A stretch of 64,000 nt of DNA, taken from the NCBI GenBank assembly GCA_903837605.1, contig CAILVF010000059.1:1-64000 (forward strand). The letters are read 5' to 3'. The number at the start of each line of letters is the position of its first letter. Position 1 is the stretch's first letter. Under the pieces are notes generated by a model. That model saw only the letters and a list, made by a program, of their open reading frames with translations, was not told the origin of the DNA and did no database searches. Source of the stretch: an uncultured Bacteroidales bacterium (GTDB lineage Bacteria > Bacteroidota > Bacteroidia > Bacteroidales > FEN-979). This document shows positions 41,753 to 50,018 of the stretch, piece by piece. A program made the position numbers and the translations under genes.

Positions 41753-44700
41753 ATGACCAACAATTTTGGGAACAGGATCAGACGCTCAATCCTTGAATTT
41801 GATTACCGCACCCTGAAAAATATCGGCATAGGGAAAACAATGCTCCTTTACTTTCTGGCCATTTCGCTGATTCCCCTTGCGACACTAAGCTACATCAACT
41901 TCCGGAATTATTACATGGGGTTGAGCATTATGGCAAAAAAAGCCCTGTTCACCACCTCCCAGCTCCGGATCAATTATCTCAACACCTATTTTACCGATTT
42001 GGACACTTACCTGGGAGAGATGGCAAGGGATAAGAATCACATTTATTTTTTCGAACATCTTACCGAATATGGCAGTGAGAACGGGGTAAAAAATACCCAG
42101 GGAGGAAAAAGCAAGTACCAGGAATTTGCCGACAACCTGAGATTCGAGATACAGAGAAGCTGGATCCCCGACGGCATTCATAACATCTATTTCACCGATT
42201 TAAAGGGGAATCTCGTATTTGAACTGAACAAAAGTTCTGATTTCGGGAAAAATCTTTTCAATTCGGAACTTTCAGTGACCCGGTTCGCCAGGATGACTAA
42301 AAAGGTTATCACCGAGGGGAAGCCCATGTTTTCCGACCTTGAGTTCTATCCCCCCGGCAACCATGAGGCCTATGGATTCCTGGGTTGCCCCGTAACAGAT
42401 GGTAACGGGACCAAGATAGGTGTCCTTTCACTCCAGATCTCCACTGAAAAGATAGACAAGATCATTCAATATGGTGTTGGCTTCGGCGCATCAGGCCATG
42501 TTTATATTGTCGGCATCGACCTGATCATGCGCTCAAACAGCAATATCAGCGGCAAGAGCCCTATCCTTAATACACCCGAGATCAATGAAAGGACCAGGAT
42601 ATGGCAGGAATATAAAGCCAACAACCTGATCCTGAAACCCGACGGTGACCCGATCCGTGAAGAGGTTTCCATTTACCCTACCAGCCAGGGTAAAATAGTG
42701 ATCGGGATTTACCGTAATCTCGATGTTATTGAACAACTAGGTGTAAACTGGGCCCTGGTGGAAGAGATTGACCAGGGAGAAGCCCATGCTGTTGCACAGG
42801 AGCTGTCGTCATTTGCAAAAATATCCCTTATCATTACAACTCTTGTTGTTTTCATCCTTTCAATCCTGGTTACAAGAAGGTTTGTCAAGCCCCTGAAGGT
42901 CCTTTCGGAATGGGCTAAACAAGTTGGCAGCGGGCAGCTCATCATCCGTGATGTAAAAGTTTCAAAAGACGAAGTCGGGGAAATGAAGGATGAGTTTATA
43001 CGTCTTGTCATCTCGCTTAAATCGATGGCTGATGTGAGCCAGGCTGTAGCGCTTGGCGATTACAGCAAATCGGTAAGGGTACGCAGTGAAGAGGATATCC
43101 TGGGCAAGTCGATGAACCAGATGGTCGAGAGTTTCAAGAATGTCGTGAAGCAGGCCAGGGCTATCGCCAGCGGGGATTATTCTTCAAACATAGTTCCCAG
43201 GAGCGACAGCGACACTCTCGGGATCGCTTTATATGAAATGACCAACAAGCTGAGGGAGGCTCATATCGAGATTTCTTACCAGGACTGGCTTAAGACAGGA
43301 CTGAATGAGCTTGGGATAAAGATATCCGGCGAAAAAAAGATAAAGGAATTATGCGAGGAGCTTATTTCTTTCCTTTCCCATTACCTTGATGCCCAGATCG
43401 GTTTGTTATATACCCATGAAGACGACCATCTGCTGCACCTCTCGGCCGCCTATGCGTATTCGGGGGACCTTGTATCGACAAAACCCCTGGCTATGGGTGA
43501 GGGCCTGGTAGGACAGGTTGGCAAGGAACGTAAAAAGATGACTTTCTATTCTTCATCTGAAACATTGCCAGCAGTGAATATCGGCCATGAGAATGTGCAT
43601 CCCCAGTATTTCATCCTGGCCCCGATAGTGTTTGAAAACGTGCTTTCAGGGGTGATTGAACTAGGTTCTTTCCGACCGTTTGACGAGCAAAAACAAAAGT
43701 TCCTCGATACCTCTCTTGAGAATATTGCTGTTGCATTAAATACGGCACGTTCAAGGGAGCGGGTGGAGCAGTTGCTTAAGAAGACCCAGGAACAGGCAAA
43801 CGAAATGGCCCATCAGAAGGAAGAACTCAGGCAGATCAACCAGGAACTTGAAGAGCAGACAAAAGCCCTTCGTATGTCGGAGGAAAGCCTGCAGCATCAG
43901 CAGGAAGAGCTGAGGGTCATCAATGAGGAACTTGAAGAACGCACCAAAGTACTGGAACTGCAACGCGACGACATCCGCAAGAAGAACGGAGAACTTGAAC
44001 TTGCGCAGGAAGAGATCAGGCAAAAAGCCGAAGCCCTTGAGATCGCAAGCAGGTACAAATCGGAATTTCTCGCGAATATGTCGCATGAACTCCGCACTCC
44101 GCTCAACAGCATCCTGGTTCTGTCTGAAATACTTTCGTCAAATAAAAACGGTGTGATGACGCCCGATGAGGTTGAATTTGCCAAGATCGTCCATTCATCA
44201 GGTACCGACCTCCTCGAGCTGATCAACGACATCCTTGACCTGTCGAAAGTAGAAGCGGGCAAGATGGAACTTGAGATTGAAGCAGTGAGCCCCGAGGATA
44301 TCCTGGATTATGTAATCCGCACTTTCACCCCGCTCACGCAGCCCAAGAACATAGAGTTGAAAACATTGCTCGAAAAGGGGATTCCGGGGACTTTTGAAAC
44401 GGATCTTCAAAGGCTGCTCCAGATCATCAAGAACCTTATGTCGAATGCAATCAAATTCACGGAACATGGCAGTGTGACAATCAAAATTGCAAAAGCCGAA
44501 ACAGGGGTTCGTTTTAACAATCTTTCCCTGAAAGCCGAAAATACCCTTGCTATCATTGTAACCGATACCGGCATTGGTATCCCCGACGATAAGAAGCACG
44601 CCATTTTTGAAGCCTTCCAGCAAGCCGACGGTACGGTAAGCAGGAAATTCGGGGGCACAGGCCTTGGCCTGACCATCTCAAGGAGCCTTGCACGCCTCCT

Positions 44701-45289
44701 GGGTGGTGAGATACAACTGAAAAGCAAAGTGGGGGTTGGCAGCACCTTTACAATTTATATTCCTGTCATATACCAGGGCGTCAAATCAGACGAAGAGCAA
44801 GACGTGCTTGAATCTCCCATTGTGTATAAGAAGCCTCCGGAAGTAAAAAAGGAAAAGCCTGCAGTTGTTGAGGAATCCCAGAGTGAAAGCTCAGGCTTCC
44901 TTCCCGATACAATCTTCAAAGGGAAGACAATCCTTGTTGTAGATGACGATATGAGGAATGTGTATGTGCTTTCAAAGATCCTCGAGGAGAAAAATGTTGA
45001 CATTTTAGTTGGCCGCACCGGCAAAGAAGGGATAGATAAACTTCACCAGAACCCGGGCATCAGCCTGGTCATTATGGATATCATGATGCCCGAGATGGAC
45101 GGCTATACTGCCATGCGCGAGATCAGGAAAGAAGAACGGTTTACAAACCTTCCCATCATCGCACTAACGGCTAAAGCCATGAAAGGCGACCGGGAAAAAT
45201 GTATAGAAGCCGGTGCAAATGATTATATGTCGAAGCCGGTTCAGACCGAGAAGTTGCTCAGCCTTCTGAGGGTGTGGCTTCAGAGGTAG
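41753..45289 (+). CDS. large membrane hybrid histidine kinase (Cache-HAMP-GAF-HisKA-HATPase-REC)
   Basis: 1178 residues. Transmembrane helix 1 (~27-48) and helix 2 (~360-382) flank a dCache-like periplasmic sensor. A HAMP domain and a second HAMP-like repeat (~385-515) follow, then a GAF domain (~520-680), a long Gln/Glu-rich coiled coil (~685-770), HisKA (H778 in NMSHELRTPLNSI), HATPase ([35 protein letters not shown]) and a C-terminal receiver (~1060-1176; D1109 in VIMDIMMPEMDG). The coding end overlaps the convergent phoU gene by 32 bp. Together with the upstream kinase it suggests a phosphorelay. Confidence 0.93.
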   Translation: MTNNFGNRIRRSILEFDYRTLKNIGIGKTMLLYFLAISLIPLATLSYINFRNYYMGLSIMAKKALFTTSQLRINYLNTYFTDLDTYLGEMARDKNHIYFFEHLTEYGSENGVKNTQGGKSKYQEFADNLRFEIQRSWIPDGIHNIYFTDLKGNLVFELNKSSDFGKNLFNSELSVTRFARMTKKVITEGKPMFSDLEFYPPGNHEAYGFLGCPVTDGNGTKIGVLSLQISTEKIDKIIQYGVGFGASGHVYIVGIDLIMRSNSNISGKSPILNTPEINERTRIWQEYKANNLILKPDGDPIREEVSIYPTSQGKIVIGIYRNLDVIEQLGVNWALVEEIDQGEAHAVAQELSSFAKISLIITTLVVFILSILVTRRFVKPLKVLSEWAKQVGSGQLIIRDVKVSKDEVGEMKDEFIRLVISLKSMADVSQAVALGDYSKSVRVRSEEDILGKSMNQMVESFKNVVKQARAIASGDYSSNIVPRSDSDTLGIALYEMTNKLREAHIEISYQDWLKTGLNELGIKISGEKKIKELCEELISFLSHYLDAQIGLLYTHEDDHLLHLSAAYAYSGDLVSTKPLAMGEGLVGQVGKERKKMTFYSSSETLPAVNIGHENVHPQYFILAPIVFENVLSGVIELGSFRPFDEQKQKFLDTSLENIAVALNTARSRERVEQLLKKTQEQANEMAHQKEELRQINQELEEQTKALRMSEESLQHQQEELRVINEELEERTKVLELQRDDIRKKNGELELAQEEIRQKAEALEIASRYKSEFLANMSHELRTPLNSILVLSEILSSNKNGVMTPDEVEFAKIVHSSGTDLLELINDILDLSKVEAGKMELEIEAVSPEDILDYVIRTFTPLTQPKNIELKTLLEKGIPGTFETDLQRLLQIIKNLMSNAIKFTEHGSVTIKIAKAETGVRFNNLSLKAENTLAIIVTDTGIGIPDDKKHAIFEAFQQADGTVSRKFGGTGLGLTISRSLARLLGGEIQLKSKVGVGSTFTIYIPVIYQGVKSDEEQDVLESPIVYKKPPEVKKEKPAVVEESQSESSGFLPDTIFKGKTILVVDDDMRNVYVLSKILEEKNVDILVGRTGKEGIDKLHQNPGISLVIMDIMMPEMDGYTAMREIRKEERFTNLPIIALTAKAMKGDREKCIEAGANDYMSKPVQTEKLLSLLRVWLQR

Positions 45290-46034
45290 CCTCCTGTTCC
45301 GGGTCGGATAAGGATAAGGGTTCATCTTGTGCGGACTCAGCTATAGCCGGAGAAGTAGTCCCCAGGGGATTTTCGAAATTCTTTTTCTTGTGCTTGAGTA
45401 TCCTGCCGTCGACAAGGAAAACGATGGATTCGGCAATATTTGTTGAATAGCCTGCCAGCCGTTCAATGGCTGTGAGTATGACAATGAGATTTGTTGCAAC
45501 AACGATCACCTCGGTTTTATGCATCATCTCCTCGATAATCCTGGCCGAAATTACCTGTGCCTTTTCCTCAATTGCTGAGGCAAGCTCAAAAATATCTTTT
45601 ACAAAGGCGGTATTTCGGGTATTCAGAATAGTGATCACATCGTTCACGATCATATCGGTCATTTTCACGATCTCATCAATATGAAGCTCATCGATAATAT
45701 CCCTGTACTCGCTCACGCCTTCGCTTTTCTGTGCTATAGTCACGGCATGGTCGCCCATCCGTTCCAGGTCATTGTTCATTTTCAGCGATGACATGATGAG
45801 CCGGAGATCAGTAGCAACCGGTTGGGTCAGAGCAAAAATCCTCTGGCATAATTTATCGATTTTTGTATCGAGTTTATCAACTTTGCGATCATTATCAATG
45901 ATCTGCTGAGCAAGTTCAACATCTCCTCTAAGCAAGGCGTCAAAGGCATTGTGAACCTGAAAAGCGACCAGGTTTCCCATTTTTATCACACGCTTGTTCA
46001 GCTTCTGAAGTTCGAGTTCAAAATGACGTTCCAT
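45258..46034 (-). CDS. phoU: phosphate signalling protein PhoU with acidic C-terminal tail
   Basis: 258 residues. Two PhoU helical bundles (~5-110 and ~115-215) with the metal-binding type motifs DRKVDKLDTKIDKLC and MGDHAVTIAQK; the second half has EMMHKTEVIVV. By family knowledge it inhibits phosphate uptake and signalling when phosphate is plentiful, by contact with PstB and the PhoR-type kinase. The last ~35 residues are an Ala/Glu/Ser-rich acidic tail absent from short PhoU proteins; its end overlaps the 3' end of the hybrid kinase gene on the other strand. Last gene of the pst operon. Confidence 0.95.
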   Translation of the reverse strand: MERHFELELQKLNKRVIKMGNLVAFQVHNAFDALLRGDVELAQQIIDNDRKVDKLDTKIDKLCQRIFALTQPVATDLRLIMSSLKMNNDLERMGDHAVTIAQKSEGVSEYRDIIDELHIDEIVKMTDMIVNDVITILNTRNTAFVKDIFELASAIEEKAQVISARIIEEMMHKTEVIVVATNLIVILTAIERLAGYSTNIAESIVFLVDGRILKHKKKNFENPLGTTSPAIAESAQDEPLSLSDPEQEATSEATPSEG

Positions 46035-46083
46035 TGTTCTTCTTTCTTTTTGATATAATGTTTACTTAAATCCACGTGTTTCA

Positions 46084-46842
46084 TCAACCAAACCTGCCGG
46101 TAATATATTCTTCTGTTTGTTTAATATCAGGGGTTGTGAATATCTTGCGTGTCTTTCCATGCTCAATAAGCTCGCCCAGATAGAAAAAGGCAGTGTAATC
46201 GCTAACGCGGGCAGCCTGCTGCATATTATGGGTCACTATCACTATGGTATACTTCTTTTTCAGTTCAAAGATAAGCTCTTCAATTTTACCGGTGGATATC
46301 GGATCCAATGCACTGGCGGGCTCGTCCATAAGAATGATCTCTGGTTCAACGGCCAGTGTACGGGCAATGCAAAGCCTTTGCTGCTGTCCGCCCGAAAGCC
46401 CCAAAGCAGAATCATGCAGCCGGTCTTTCACCTCATCCCAGATAGCGGCATTTTTTAAAGATGTCTCAACAATCTCTTTAAGTTTATGCATATTATTATG
46501 CCCGTTGATCCTGGGACCATAGGCAATATTTTCGAAAATGGATTTGGCAAAAGGATTCGATTTCTGAAATACCATTCCGATTTTCTTTCTCAGGTTGACC
46601 ACATCGATCTTCTTCTGGTAAATGTTCAGGCCATCAATCACAATTTCTCCCTTGATCTTCACGCTCGGAATGAGATCATTCATACGGTTAAGACAACGAA
46701 GAAAGGTCGATTTTCCGCAGCCGGAAGGACCGATAAAAGCAGTGACTTCCTTTTCGGGGATCTGGATATTAATCGAATTCAGGGCCATTTTCTGGCCGTA
46801 GTGGAGGGTGAGATCCCTGGTAATTATTTTTGCTTCTTTCAT
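46084..46842 (-). CDS. pstB: phosphate ABC transporter ATP-binding protein
   Basis: 252 residues, standard PstB length. Walker [11 protein letters not shown] loop MVFQKSNPF, signature [15 protein letters not shown], Walker [14 protein letters not shown] and H-loop [11 protein letters not shown] are present, with the PstB-typical [14 protein letters not shown] and YGPRINGH. It energises phosphate import through PstA/PstC. It starts 8 bp after pstA. Confidence 0.97.
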   Translation of the reverse strand: MKEAKIITRDLTLHYGQKMALNSINIQIPEKEVTAFIGPSGCGKSTFLRCLNRMNDLIPSVKIKGEIVIDGLNIYQKKIDVVNLRKKIGMVFQKSNPFAKSIFENIAYGPRINGHNNMHKLKEIVETSLKNAAIWDEVKDRLHDSALGLSGGQQQRLCIARTLAVEPEIILMDEPASALDPISTGKIEELIFELKKKYTIVIVTHNMQQAARVSDYTAFFYLGELIEHGKTRKIFTTPDIKQTEEYITGRFG

Positions 46843-46850
46843 AATTCAAT

Positions 46851-47750
46851 TCATTTCACTCTGCGTCTAAGTCTCGACCTGATCAGCACTGCAGTCAGGT
46901 TCAGGGTAAACGTAAGCATCAGCAGGACAAGGGTTGTTGCAAACTGAATAGGTAATGTCTGGTCTACATTTGATGACTGAGTCGACATCACATAAATATG
47001 GTAGCCCAAATTCATAAACTGGTCCGATAATGATGTTGGAAGGGTTGCCAGAGAATATGCAGCACCGGTAAAAAGTATAGGAGCTACCTCTCCGGCCCCC
47101 CTGCTTACTGCAAGAATAGTTCCTGTCATTATTCCTGAGATGGACCCGGGAATTACTACTTTCCATATTGTTTGCCATTTAGTTGCTCCGAGTGCCAGGC
47201 TGGCTTCACGAAGTTCCCTGGGGACTGTGCGAATGGCCTCCTCAACTGAAACAATAACCACAGGCAAGGTTAGCAATGCCATGGTTAAACTTGCCCAAAG
47301 AATGTTTGGCTGAGCCCATTTAAGCTGACCACCTAAAAACCAGTTATCCATTCCGGCGCCTACAAATTGTATAAAAAATCCAAGACCAAACAAACCGAAG
47401 ATAATGGAAGGTACTGTTGCAAGTGTTCTTACTGCAAATCTTATGGTTTGTGCCAGCCAGGACTTTTCATGTGCATATTCGGAAAGGTAAATTGCAGTTA
47501 TTGCTCCAAAAGGAACAGCGGCTATTGACATTATAATAACCAGCAAAGCGGTTCCATAGATAGCAGGAAATATTCCTCCTTCCATCATTCCTTCCCTTGG
47601 AAATGATGTGAGGAACTCCCAGCTGAGCTTATCCTTACCCCCGATTATGGTTACAACCAGGATGATGACGATAACAGCGATAATTAAGATTACGGAAAGA
47701 GCTGAAGAAACAGTAATCGCGCCACCTATAATTTTATTTTTCAGTCTCAT
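46851..47750 (-). CDS. pstA: phosphate ABC transporter permease PstA
   Basis: 299 residues from the ATG at 47750 (MRLKNKIIGG), directly after the pstC stop; the longer frame lies inside pstC. Six transmembrane helices and the binding-protein-dependent permease loop EAIRTVPRELREASLALGATKWQTIWKVVIPG, which docks onto PstB, are seen. It forms the membrane channel with PstC. Confidence 0.95.
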   Translation of the reverse strand: MRLKNKIIGGAITVSSALSVILIIAVIVIILVVTIIGGKDKLSWEFLTSFPREGMMEGGIFPAIYGTALLVIIMSIAAVPFGAITAIYLSEYAHEKSWLAQTIRFAVRTLATVPSIIFGLFGLGFFIQFVGAGMDNWFLGGQLKWAQPNILWASLTMALLTLPVVIVSVEEAIRTVPRELREASLALGATKWQTIWKVVIPGSISGIMTGTILAVSRGAGEVAPILFTGAAYSLATLPTSLSDQFMNLGYHIYVMSTQSSNVDQTLPIQFATTLVLLMLTFTLNLTAVLIRSRLRRRVK

Positions 47751-47751
47751 A

Positions 47752-49008
47752 CTATCTCCCTTGTATTTTTCTGACCAACTTGCCTTTAATATAAAACTCG
47801 GCAATTGCATTTATCGAAAAGTTGAAGATAAAGAGCAGTGAACCTATAAGGAAAAGTATCCCGTAATGCATATCGCCGAAAACCACTTCAGCCATCTCAG
47901 CACCTATGGTCGCGGCCAGCGTGCGAACCGATTCAAACGGGTTGAGTCCGCTTAATGCTGCATTTCCTGTAGCCATCAGGGCAATCATGGTCTCACCAAA
48001 TACGCGGCCTACTCCAAGAAGCACTGCTGCAAAAATACCCGGTGTGGCAGCCGGCAGGGTCACAAATACCGCGGTCTGCCATTTTGATGCTCCCAATGCA
48101 AGGCTTGCTTCTTTATACGTTGCTGGGATAGCAGTAAGTGCATCTTCAGTTATTGTAAATATTACAGGAATAGATGCAAGGGCCATGGCTATTCCGCCCA
48201 CAAATGAATTCAACCGTGTTACATAACCAAACATGTTCTGTAAAAAAGTTGCCATCACCATAAGTGCAAAAAAACCAATCACAACCGAAGGAAATCCGGC
48301 AAGTAATTCAATTGCGGGTTTGATCCATTCCCTTAACCAGGGTGGTGCAAAGGAAGAAGAGAATAAGGCAGCAAGAATTGAGATTGGTGCAGCGAATAGG
48401 ATTGCAATCATTGTGACTTTAAAAGTTCCGATAAATAACGGTATCAGTCCGTATCTGGGGTTCTCCGAAACAGGGAACCATTCAATGCCGAATAAGCTTA
48501 TGAGAGAGCCTTGGTTCTCGGCCTTTTCCGATGGCCTTAAGCTTTCATCAGGGTTCACCTCATCGGCAGAAACAGAAGTATCTTTAACCGCTCCGTAAGT
48601 TTCGGGTTTATTTGCTGCCGTTGGTTCGGCTCCGGTATATGTTTCGGGTTTCTTTGCTGCCGTTGGTTCTGCTCCGGTATATGTTTCGGGTTTCTTTTCG
48701 GTTGTACCCTTTTCTTCGCCTTTGTAGGTTTCGGGTTTTTTTTCAGATGTTGCGGGTTCGGAACTTCCATAATTCTCAGGCTTATTGCCGGCTGAAGCCC
48801 TGGATTCTTCGGTAGTAGCTTTTAGTCTGTGTTTAAACGCAGGCAGGCTTTCACGGAAAACAAAAAAGAATATGAGAATGATAACGGCAATGGAAAGAAA
48901 TGCAACGGAAGTAATCAGCTTTTCGGCAAAAAATTCTGAAAATCTGAATTTCTTTCTGAGAGATTCAGCTGTAAAAATGTATGCGGGTTTTGCCTGATCA
49001 GAATTCAT
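47752..49008 (-). CDS. pstC: phosphate ABC transporter permease PstC with a repeat-containing loop
   Basis: 418 residues from ATG 49008 (MNSDQAKPAYIF); an alternative ATG at 49038 would add ten. Usual PstC proteins have ~290-320 residues. The extra ~90 lie after transmembrane helix 1 and contain about five copies of a K/N-KPE-T/N-Y-based repeat, the clearest being KKPETYTGAEPTAA. The core follows: six-helix permease with the loop ASLALGASKWQTAVFVTLPAATPG. The insert should face the periplasm. Confidence 0.93.
   Translation of the reverse strand: MNSDQAKPAYIFTAESLRKKFRFSEFFAEKLITSVAFLSIAVIILIFFFVFRESLPAFKHRLKATTEESRASAGNKPENYGSSEPATSEKKPETYKGEEKGTTEKKPETYTGAEPTAAKKPETYTGAEPTAANKPETYGAVKDTSVSADEVNPDESLRPSEKAENQGSLISLFGIEWFPVSENPRYGLIPLFIGTFKVTMIAILFAAPISILAALFSSSFAPPWLREWIKPAIELLAGFPSVVIGFFALMVMATFLQNMFGYVTRLNSFVGGIAMALASIPVIFTITEDALTAIPATYKEASLALGASKWQTAVFVTLPAATPGIFAAVLLGVGRVFGETMIALMATGNAALSGLNPFESVRTLAATIGAEMAEVVFGDMHYGILFLIGSLLFIFNFSINAIAEFYIKGKLVRKIQGR
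48599..48772. repeat. 42/45-bp minisatellite inside pstC
   Basis: Four tandem copies begin with GTTTCGGGTTT at 48599, 48641, 48683 and 48728. The first two (42 bp) differ at only a few bases, the next two (45 bp) are diverged, and a fifth decayed copy follows (TTCTCAGGCTTATT). All units are multiples of three, so the frame is kept; they encode KPETYxG-type repeats. Confidence 0.85.
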
Positions 49009-49085
49009 CGATGCTGTTTTAAAAGTGAAAGGCAACATTTTTTCAAATGCTGCCAATCACTTACACACATTTACTAACAAATATA

Positions 49086-49925
49086 CTACTTAACGGGAAA
49101 ATAACCAACTTCAGTGACGACCTTCTGGCCATCGGCGCTGAGGATCCAGTCTACATACTTTTTAACATCGCCTGTAGGCCTGTTCCTCATATACATGTAA
49201 AGATAACGGGTGATGGGATATTCGCCTTTTGCAATGGTTTCGGCAGTCGCCAGAAAAGCAGGGCTCTTATCGTCCTTCTTTACCTTGCAATGCTTAACAC
49301 CCTGGGCATAAGCTGCCCCTCCATAACCGATTCCGTTCTTATCCTTGCTTACTGCGTTAACAACGGCAGCTGTTCCGGGAAGTGTTTGGCAACTTGGTGA
49401 ATAATCACCTTTTACAACTTTCTCCTGAAAGAAAACGTATGTGCCTGACGAGTTTTCACGACCGTATAACCTGATCTCTGCATCCGATCCGCCAACTTCT
49501 TTCCAGTTCCGGATCTTTCCGCTGAAAATGTCTCCAAGCTGTTTTATTGAAAGCTCGTTAACTGCATTGTTTTCATTCAGGAAGATAGTGATACCATCTT
49601 TGGCACATGGGATCTCAATGCCAAGTGAACCAAAACGATCTTTAAGCTTGTCCATTTCAGAGGATTTCAGGGGACGGCTGGAATTGCAGATATCGGTTGA
49701 CCCATTGATAAGGGCTGATATACCTGTTCCTGAACCACCTCCGGTAACTTGTACCACAACGTCGGTATTTGATTTCATGTAAATCTCTGCCCATTTCTGT
49801 GCAAGTATTACCATCGTATCAGAACCTTTGACCGTAATTTTTTTGGGAGCCGGCATGAATGCGAAGCCTATTACTGCCACCATGACAATGCTTGCAATCA
49901 GGGCTAATTTGTTTTTTGTTTTCAT
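49086..49925 (-). CDS. pstS: phosphate-binding protein PstS
   Basis: 279 residues. A signal peptide or anchor (residues 6-27, IASIVMVAVIGFAFMPAP) precedes the PBP-like domain. Phosphate-binding loops are visible: VKGSDTMVILAQKWAE, TGGGSGTGISALINGSTDICNSSRPLKSSE and the later YGRENSSGTY. It captures phosphate in the periplasm for PstCAB. It follows the porin gene after a heptamer-repeat spacer (49926-50018) without a promoter of its own that I can see. Confidence 0.95.
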   Translation of the reverse strand: MKTKNKLALIASIVMVAVIGFAFMPAPKKITVKGSDTMVILAQKWAEIYMKSNTDVVVQVTGGGSGTGISALINGSTDICNSSRPLKSSEMDKLKDRFGSLGIEIPCAKDGITIFLNENNAVNELSIKQLGDIFSGKIRNWKEVGGSDAEIRLYGRENSSGTYVFFQEKVVKGDYSPSCQTLPGTAAVVNAVSKDKNGIGYGGAAYAQGVKHCKVKKDDKSPAFLATAETIAKGEYPITRYLYMYMRNRPTGDVKKYVDWILSADGQKVVTEVGYFPVK

Positions 49926-49962
49926 AATTGATTTATATTTTTCAATGATTATTTCTTTTTTT

Positions 49963-50017
49963 GTGACTGGTGACTAGTTACTGGTGACTGTTAGATCTTA
50001 CTATTCACTATTCACTA
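49963..50017. repeat. two-armed heptamer repeat between the porin gene and pstS
   Basis: Left arm GTGACTG, GTGACTA, GTTACTG, GTGACTG; centre TTAGATC plus TTACTA; right arm TTCACTA twice, then TTTAA. The architecture equals that of 12388-12463. The porin stop codon (50019-50021) directly adjoins it, so it forms the 3' region of the porin gene inside the pst operon. Confidence 0.85.
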
Positions 50018-50018
50018 T

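Noticed and set aside
48599..48772. Transposon or phage origin of the pstC insert
   Set aside because: The insert is a simple in-frame tandem duplication with no terminal repeats or foreign genes.
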